NCBI GenBank assembly: GCA_021234155.1
Contig: JAJEKV010000469.1
Location: 64,001 to 128,000 of the forward strand
DNA length: 64,000 nucleotides
From: Isoetes taiwanensis
Lineage: Eukaryota > Streptophyta > Lycopodiopsida > Isoetales > Isoetaceae
Reading direction: 5' to 3'
Numbering within the stretch: the first letter of the stretch is position 1; each line of letters begins with the position of its first letter. Below, piece by piece: positions 57,360-64,000 of the stretch. A program made the translations under genes and the position numbers. The notes under the pieces are model-generated. The model ran no database searches. It saw only the letters and a list, made by a program, of their open reading frames with translations, and was not told the DNA's origin.

Positions 57360-59600
57360 TAACATGGAAGCAATCTAGTTGCAATTCTGAGGCCAAGAAT
57401 GCAAGTAAAACTCCAAGAATGCAAGGTAAATGCAGAGAATATAGGATAAAAACCAAGAATGTTTTGTAAATGTTGTTGTTCTTCTCAGTAAAATTTCTAT
57501 CGACATTCCCCGAGATCGATATGCGGATGTCACAATGTCATTTGAGTTGTGGGCGGGATTACAACTAGATTGCTTTTATGTCACGGTAAGATATTGCACG
57601 TATCAAAATTGCCAACGAAGAAATGAAAGAGGAACCGAGATTTCAAGGAATAGATGTTTTGCACAAATTCTTTGCTCAATCCAAATGAAAGGTGGTATTG
57701 TGGGTATAGGTCCATATCGCACAACATTATAAATAAAACATATTATTACGTGGAGGAAATAGTTACGCGTGTAAGAAAGTAAACCATCGCTATCTCGGTA
57801 TCATGAAATCACGAAATCTCTGCCACCATATCCAGATTCCATCATCACAATAGAACTGATGTATTTGAGAAAAATGCAAACAATATTATGGCTTGGCGTT
57901 ATTCCAAATCTCGATCATTTGATACTTCAAAATCAATGATGCCTACAGCTATGCAGTTGTTTACCTTCATGTTAAGCTAAATGAAAGGAACAAAATGTTG
58001 TGAGACATCTATTTAATCAAATACATGTATGTGGTGCATATGCGATCCCAAAGATATAATTCAATTCTTATGTTTACTTTTGCAGGAGCTTTTTGAATGA
58101 ATGTCTTATGAACTACTGCCTAAACTTATTAGCTGTAGATACAAAGTGCACATTTCCACCAAACGCAGTCATAACTGTATCATATCGTGCACATCACCTT
58201 TATCATTTTAGAATCCTTATAATGCCTGCAAAAGAGCAAGGCAGTAAGAAAAACTGTAAATACTGTAGCCAAAGTATATCTGGTTCAATGAAGCCAAATG
58301 TACAAAGACAAAGTAGTTATGATATGCAAACTCATATGCATAGACTAGCAACAACTTTTTGACATTAAATTCGATTATTCATGTTATTCAGCCATAGACA
58401 CCTAATGCAAAACTCAATAAGAATCCCCATATTTGCTTAAAGAATTATGCGTAACTATAATATAATCTAAATAAACAACAATAATTATAATAAAGAAACA
58501 ACAATAATTACGCATACTTATAATAAGCAAATCACTTATATCATTCATTAACTAAGAAACCTCGACAAGCAAGGTTTGAAAAAAATTATGTTGATGAGAT
58601 TAACTAAATCATGTCCTAGAGCAAGGCATTTATAAAATCCTAAAACTCAACGACTTTAATAATAAGCTTACCTTCGATGTCAACAAGGACTGGATTACGA
58701 GAGAAGAGACACGTTCTACACATGTAAGTGACTTTATTGTGGAGGCTTCCATTCCATAGAACAAGATATATTATCTTCTTGTAGACTTGTTGTTAGTGGC
58801 ATGCATATTGATTCAACAGCACATTCTATAAACAAAATATGCATAAAACTTGGTGCTGAGAGAAGCCGCATTTCAACGTGCAACAACTTGAGAGCAATCT
58901 ATAATTTCAAGAGCAAGGGCAACAACGTCATGTATTACTGGTGAAGGTAAGGTACATATATACCTCATCATAACTTATTTATAAAACACGAGACGGATAT
59001 CTAAGACCATGCACTCACTTGAACTGGTGCTGCGGCTTTAACTAGTTCGTAAAACCGCATCACTGCTGGCCTTAAAAAGCTTCTCTTGATGCATTAGTTG
59101 ATAAAACCTAGCGGTCTTTGCCATTGATTAATATTTAGAAGAATAGAATAGAAGATCAAATGCACACCTTTGCGCATTAGCTCAGTAAAATAATCCAAAA
59201 GCACAACAAGAAGTAATGGAATGAAAAAGGATTTGAGGTCATTTTCAATTATTTTGCTGAATGTAATGATGTGGTGTTATGTATAAAAGCACTCGTTGCA
59301 ATTTTGCTGTAAGAATGAGGGGCTTTTCTTTGTGCTTCTAGAAACCATGCTAACAAAGAACTAAGCCGATGATGTTTTGACAAGATTGTTTTTTGAATTC
59401 CTCATATGTACTTTGTAGAATATCTCCTTGTGACAAGTATATATTTGGATGCTTGCATTGTGATTGGATGAAAGGAAATGCCACAGGATATTCTATTTCT
59501 ACTATCTACTTTGTCAAATAAGAATCATAAATACAAGGAGATAGCGAGATTTTCATTACACACAAGATTAGGAGATCGACTCGACTCCTGCCTTCGTTTG
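57360..59600. other. no confirmed gene
   Basis: AT-rich. A plus-strand open piece at 58086-58362 follows an acceptor-like CTTTTGCAG but is unassigned. Confidence 0.35.
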
Positions 59601-59601
59601 G

Positions 59602-59825
59602 GTGTATGGCTCCGGTTGGTAGAGCACGGGCCCTTAACCTAATGGTCGTAGGTTCAAGTCCCAACACGCATGAGACCCGAACAGTTACGATGCATCGCGG
59701 GGCCTGAGTTCGATCCAACAACTCATCCCCGCCAAGACAGACCACCTAGGATTGGGTGGGACCTCTCATCTAGATGCATGTCGTCCGGGCTCTCCACCAA
59801 AGAGGATGCATAAGCAAGGTATTAC
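59602..59825 (+). mobile_element. tRNA-derived SINE-like element
   Basis: Positions 59602-59672 resemble a degenerate tRNA-Lys: a D-arm-like GGCTCCGGTTGGTAGAGC with box A, a CCCTTAACC anticodon-loop region, and a box B GGTTCAAGTCC at 59651-59661. The anticodon stem no longer pairs, so it is not a functional tRNA. A non-tRNA body follows (ACGATGCATCGCGGGGCCTG, then GTGGGACCTCTCATCTAG) to about 59825. Internal pol III boxes plus an unrelated tail are the SINE layout. Confidence 0.6.
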
Positions 59826-59829
59826 ATCC

Positions 59830-62800
59830 ATACGTATTTCTTCATGCCCCAAGCGATAAATTATACAAATTCTATTGGCCAACGGTAACGTCATCACTGG
59901 TGTGTAATTTGATTTTCACAAGGTAGCATCAAGTGGCACAAGATCCTCTTGTCTTTTTTTCTAACACAACACTTTACCCACTAAAAATACCATTAAAAAA
60001 AACTAGGATGGATCAACAAAAATTATCACAATCATAATCCTTTATGTACAAATGATCTAAATGATTGAAAAAGAATAACACAACTTTTGCACTATTGCTT
60101 CTTTGTTTATAGAATTGCATATTCCAATAAGTAAATTAGTAAAAAATGATTCGGTGGCTCTTGCAGTATTTTTCTTCTTTTTTATTAACTCATATATTTA
60201 GACCAAAGACATTGGGGAAGAGAAATGTTCATGACGGTCTTTGGCTGCCCATGAATAATTTCTGTCCCTCCTATATAACGCATTTTGCTTTTCTGTTCTC
60301 GACTATTTTCATCCTCACTAATTCAACATATCGACATGCCTTTTTGAAAGTTGTGCCCTAATCTTGCAGCGGACATTTGGTAGTTTTACGACCTATAAGG
60401 TGCTTCGCGCAATTTTGATTTTGTACCTACTACAAGTTTGTATCAAAAAATAGAAAAAATGCCTATTTGAATATGATTATCAACTTCTTAAGAATAGAAT
60501 AGAATAGAGCATTCTGAGCCTCCACCAATATTTGACTATGTTAACGAGGATGCACTTGATAATCCCAGACAGAATTGGGGCTCTCTAATGAAGTGGCCCA
60601 CAAATTTGTCATGTATTATGGTAATGTTCCTGACCTATTTGACATCTCTTTGTTAGCTAGAGTGCTATTAACATGTCATCGATATAGAAGAGGCTATTCT
60701 GCTTACAAAATAAGATAGATTGACATAAGCTATCTCAAATGTTAGAGCCACATAAAAGTACTTGAGTGTTGCATGGAGTCTTTTTTAAAGGGCAAGGGAT
60801 CAAGATGGTTATAAACATGATCGTCTTACTAATGCTAAGATGGCCTCAATTTTCGAAGTATCTTAAGACTAAGGTGCTAAATTTACCACTCTGGAAAAGT
60901 TTTTTGCATTATGTCCATGGCTTCTCCCCATGAAGGCCATGGAACAAAGAATATAATGTTTGGACTTCAATGTGACAAATGATACTAGCGTCTTTGTGAT
61001 AATGGAAAATATTAAAAACTTGTGCACGATGGCGCAGTATACAAGCTTGACTCTCGTGTGGATGTATGTTTATTTTAGTGTATTGTATGACTATTGTGGA
61101 TATTCTTTTTTGTGTGTCGTGAAATGGTTTAATTTTCATTTATGCCCTCGGCTACTGATTGTAATAAAACTAAACATTGTTATGTCTAGATTAACTTCAT
61201 TGCATAGGCATGATGTCCATAAACATTTCATGGAGGCATTCATGTCCCTGGCGTCCCCCGATCCTGGATGAGCCTAAAACCCATCCCTAGATCTTTTTTT
61301 GGCTCTTTGGGATTGCACAACCAAGCTTTTGGGGCTGTAAAGGTTCCATGTCCTCTCACTAGTGAGGGTAACCTGATGGTAAGCTCCTAATGACTGCAAC
61401 CATAATTTCCCAAATGTAAATTGACAATGACTTACCCGTTTGTTCGTCATAGTGCTTATGAGCATGAATTGAATTAAGGTATTCAAATACAATGGAATCC
61501 TCTTGTTTGAAAAGAGCTTTAAAAGCTTTATGAGGTTAACTTCAAATTTCTTGCTGCTTTTTTTGAAGGCAATTTGGCAAACTGTACCAATAGGGGTTTA
61601 TTTAGACAGACTGTTAAGTCCAGATTATAGCTTGAGCGAAATTTCCTCGGAGTCGTTATTGATGGTGCAATATAAAATTTAGCCTCGTTAGGATCGTTTT
61701 TGACATTGCTTACGAGTATCTTTTAGATAGGATATCTTTTGCACCAAATCGAACAAACGAAATGTTCGCAGTGGTCCTGGCCGTCGGCGCGATAAATTTC
61801 TTGTATTAGATAAGATACATGCCAAAGGACATGCAAAAGAGCATCATCTTTGCAAAGAGTGTTCTATTTTTGTTGTGATTCCTTCCAAATCACATAACAA
61901 TGCATAGAGTATGCATGTGACCCAGATCAAGAGAAGAGTCATATCAAGAATGGGATTTAAATAATGATGGGATCTTCAAAGCAATGCTAGAGCTCACAAC
62001 AGATACAAAATGCACATCGTTTAGTTCTTACAACACCACAAATATTCACAGCAAGAAATGGTACATGCCCACATAGGTAAGTTATGGGAAATTCCATAAT
62101 ATCTCATCATTTTAGCATAATCGTTATAGTAGAGCCAAAAGTTTAAGGTGTGTGTCCATTTTTCATTCAATTAGCATTTATTATTGTATTTCCACCAACT
62201 TTGGCATTATTATCACCCGGTTGAATAACCTCCCATGGCCCTAATTCAAATTATATCATTCCGTATTATTGACCGGGTGCCATTTATAATACTTTAGGAA
62301 ATACTCTCATATTCCAAATATTGAGGACCAAACATAGCGGGCTCTTATCCGACTTTTGAAAGCTGTAACTCTAAGGAGCTAATTTAAGTTCTTGGCCGAG
62401 AAAGAGAATCGAGTAATTTTTCTAAAAGCCGGATCTGATTTAATGTCTTATACTTTTTGGTAGCTACAACGTTCTTATTTTCAAACATATCTATTTTACA
62501 TCCCAAACCCAAAACATGCCACATTTTATCCTGGGTAAATGTGAATGTGAACTCATAAATTTGTTAAGTTCAAGTGGTAACGGCTTGAGATTGTTGCCAA
62601 CATGGCTTCAGATTGGTATATATGAAATAGTAGTTCAAAAGAATAGAATACAATATCATAAACGCTTTGTGTTGTTGATTCAGACAACAAAAATAGAAAG
62701 TGAAATTCATAGTGAGAAAATTGAAAGCTAAGATTCGACCTTACCTGAAGAACCTTTGCCATCTCTCCCAACCACAAACAAATGATGAGACATGGAAGAT

Positions 62801-62850
62801 CTCGAGATATGTTCTTCCAAGATGGCTAGTTAAAAAATGTCACATTTAAA
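59830..62850. other. no gene recognised
   Basis: AT-rich spacer. Short open frames on both strands lack support. Confidence 0.4.
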
Positions 62851-62856
62851 GGAATT

Positions 62857-62925
62857 TGGGTGGGGCTTGAACCCACTACCTCTAGAGTGGTAGTTGTGCA
62901 TCCCTAACAACCAAAAGGCCACGAT
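62857..62925 (-). mobile_element. tRNA-like / SINE head, minus strand
   Basis: The minus strand reads GTGGCCTTTTGGTTGTTAGG (box A-like TGGCCTTTTGG), then ACTACCACTCTAGAGGTAGT and GGGTTCAAGCCCCACC (box B). Spacing between boxes fits a tRNA-derived pol III promoter. No tRNA fold survives, and the body of the element was not delimited. Confidence 0.45.
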
Positions 62926-62935
62926 GATTTGGATG

Positions 62936-64000
62936 AAACCAAATCACACGCTCAGACCTGCTTAGTTAATCATCACACTATATCTCCTCAGAAAATGCCC
63001 AAACATGTGGCCACAAAAGCATGTCGCATGTACATGCCAAAACACATGATAAAATGCAGACTACATACGCATGTCAAAAGACCTTTTTCCCCTTTTTTTT
63101 TTAGGGTAAGAGTAAATTTTTTATTTGTAATGATATAAAAGTACAAAGGGTCCACCACAATGGACAGGTAGAAAAAATTAGCGCCAAAATTATGGATCAA
63201 ACACCTTAAACCAAGGCCCACAAGAAAATCAAATGAAAAAAAAAGCCTCCTTTCCTTTTCCCCGAAAAACATCGAAGAGACCATTCCTTAATGTGCTAAA
63301 AGGTTTAAATCATAGGGATAGCTACAAATATTGCATATGTGTTCTGAATATTGAATTGAATTAGCTAAGTCGAATTAACTTGACAAAATTTTTTATCGTG
63401 ATGGCCAGGGCTGCCGAACATTTCTCTTTGTCGACTCACTTACTAATATGGAACTTTTGTGAAGTTGGAATGGGAGGAGAGGCATGAGTTTATGAACGTT
63501 GTTAACATAGGGTCTTGAAATTTACCTTGGTGTATTTGTTTTTCGAAACCATATTTTGCATGTATATGACAGAAATTCCTTATGGGGTTTGTTATTATTA
63601 TCATCTAGCATTGATTTTTTAGACTAGCAATGATTGTTTTAGACTCCCATGCTTGACAAAGTCGAGGCAAGTTTTATTGTGATCTCAATTCTCATCTCAT
63701 CCATGCTCGTGCAAGCTGTTAAAGTAGGATAGGTTTGAGTTGAACAATTGAATTATGGGTAGCTTGAGTTGAGAAGATATATATAGTTTGTTGAGAAGAA
63801 ATGGCATCGTACGCAATGGTTGTGCACCTCATATGATGGATGTCCTACTACTTTATTGTTAACCTATGTATTGTATATGTTTAATATGTATAATTTAGAG
63901 CACTATTTCACAGCTAAAGGCTGGCGGATCTTTAGAATCTTTAGATGGTGACACAAAATTCCCAGTAAGCTTCTTGGGAAGTGTTTGTAACTTGTATGTA
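62936..64000. other. no gene recognised
   Basis: AT-rich to the window edge. The T-run near 63093-63102 precedes GGGTAAGAGTAAATTTTTTA, reminiscent of a minus-strand LINE 3' end (AATAAA-poor, poly(A)-like), but no LINE coding follows. Confidence 0.35.

Noticed and set aside
59602-59672. Functional tRNA-Lys gene
   Set aside because: Boxes A and B are present, but the anticodon stem does not pair and an unrelated body follows; SINE-like element preferred.

Overview
This window looks like nuclear DNA of a land plant. The grounds are L1-type retrotransposons with plant-style ORF1 and ORF2 relics, a hAT transposon with a C2H2/BED-type zinc finger and an hATC dimerisation tail, a Tourist-like MITE, tRNA-derived SINE-like elements, AT-rich intron-like DNA with plant GTAAG/GCAG splice sites, and gene fragments that recall plant families. 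No operons, prokaryotic signals, rRNA genes, CRISPR arrays or clearly intact host genes were seen. The species cannot be fixed from the sequence. The mix of old LINE relics and decayed genes would suit a large, slowly purged genome.

Layout. 1-3.1 kb is mostly empty, with one possible exon (minus) and a LINE ORF1 scrap. 3.1-8.8 kb is a decayed but nearly full-length L1-type LINE on the minus strand, with poly(A) tail, zinc knuckle, reverse transcriptase, endonuclease and ORF1 in the expected order. 9.4-11.8 kb is a minus-strand pseudogene of a large plant protein that I recall as Munc13-homology-like. 12.9-14.6 kb is a local duplication; one copy holds a 423-bp Tourist-like MITE and the other preserves the empty site. 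14.9-17.8 kb, 28.2-30.9 kb and 50.2-47.8 kb (minus) hold three paralogous copies of one multi-exon gene with transmembrane segments and a C-terminal coiled coil, reminiscent of plant RGS1-type seven-transmembrane proteins. All three carry different frameshifts or stops.

21.1-27.9 kb is a hAT element. Its transposase frame is cut at one point by about 3.1 kb of foreign sequence, which ends in a 138-bp near-perfect inverted repeat. The 568-residue part downstream of the cut is still open. 32.5-35.4 kb and 40.9-44.0 kb are plus-strand relics of a second LINE clade. Between them lie a fragment of an FAD-dependent monooxygenase and a 3-kb stretch bounded by GGTTTGCCC palindromes that contains gene-like exons. 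45.4 kb holds a Gly-Pro-His repeat exon. 50.4-52.8 kb is dense in foldbacks and tandem repeats. 53-56.4 kb has unassigned exon-like pieces, 56.5-57.2 kb a LINE endonuclease scrap and a dispersed repeat, and 57.2-64 kb is sparse, with two tRNA-derived SINE-like elements.

The genes do not form a pathway. The window is best read as a repeat-rich intergenic tract that traps duplicated and dying genes. The strongest leads are the split hAT element with its terminal inverted repeat, the MITE with its empty site, the three-copy membrane gene family, and the repeated palindromes.
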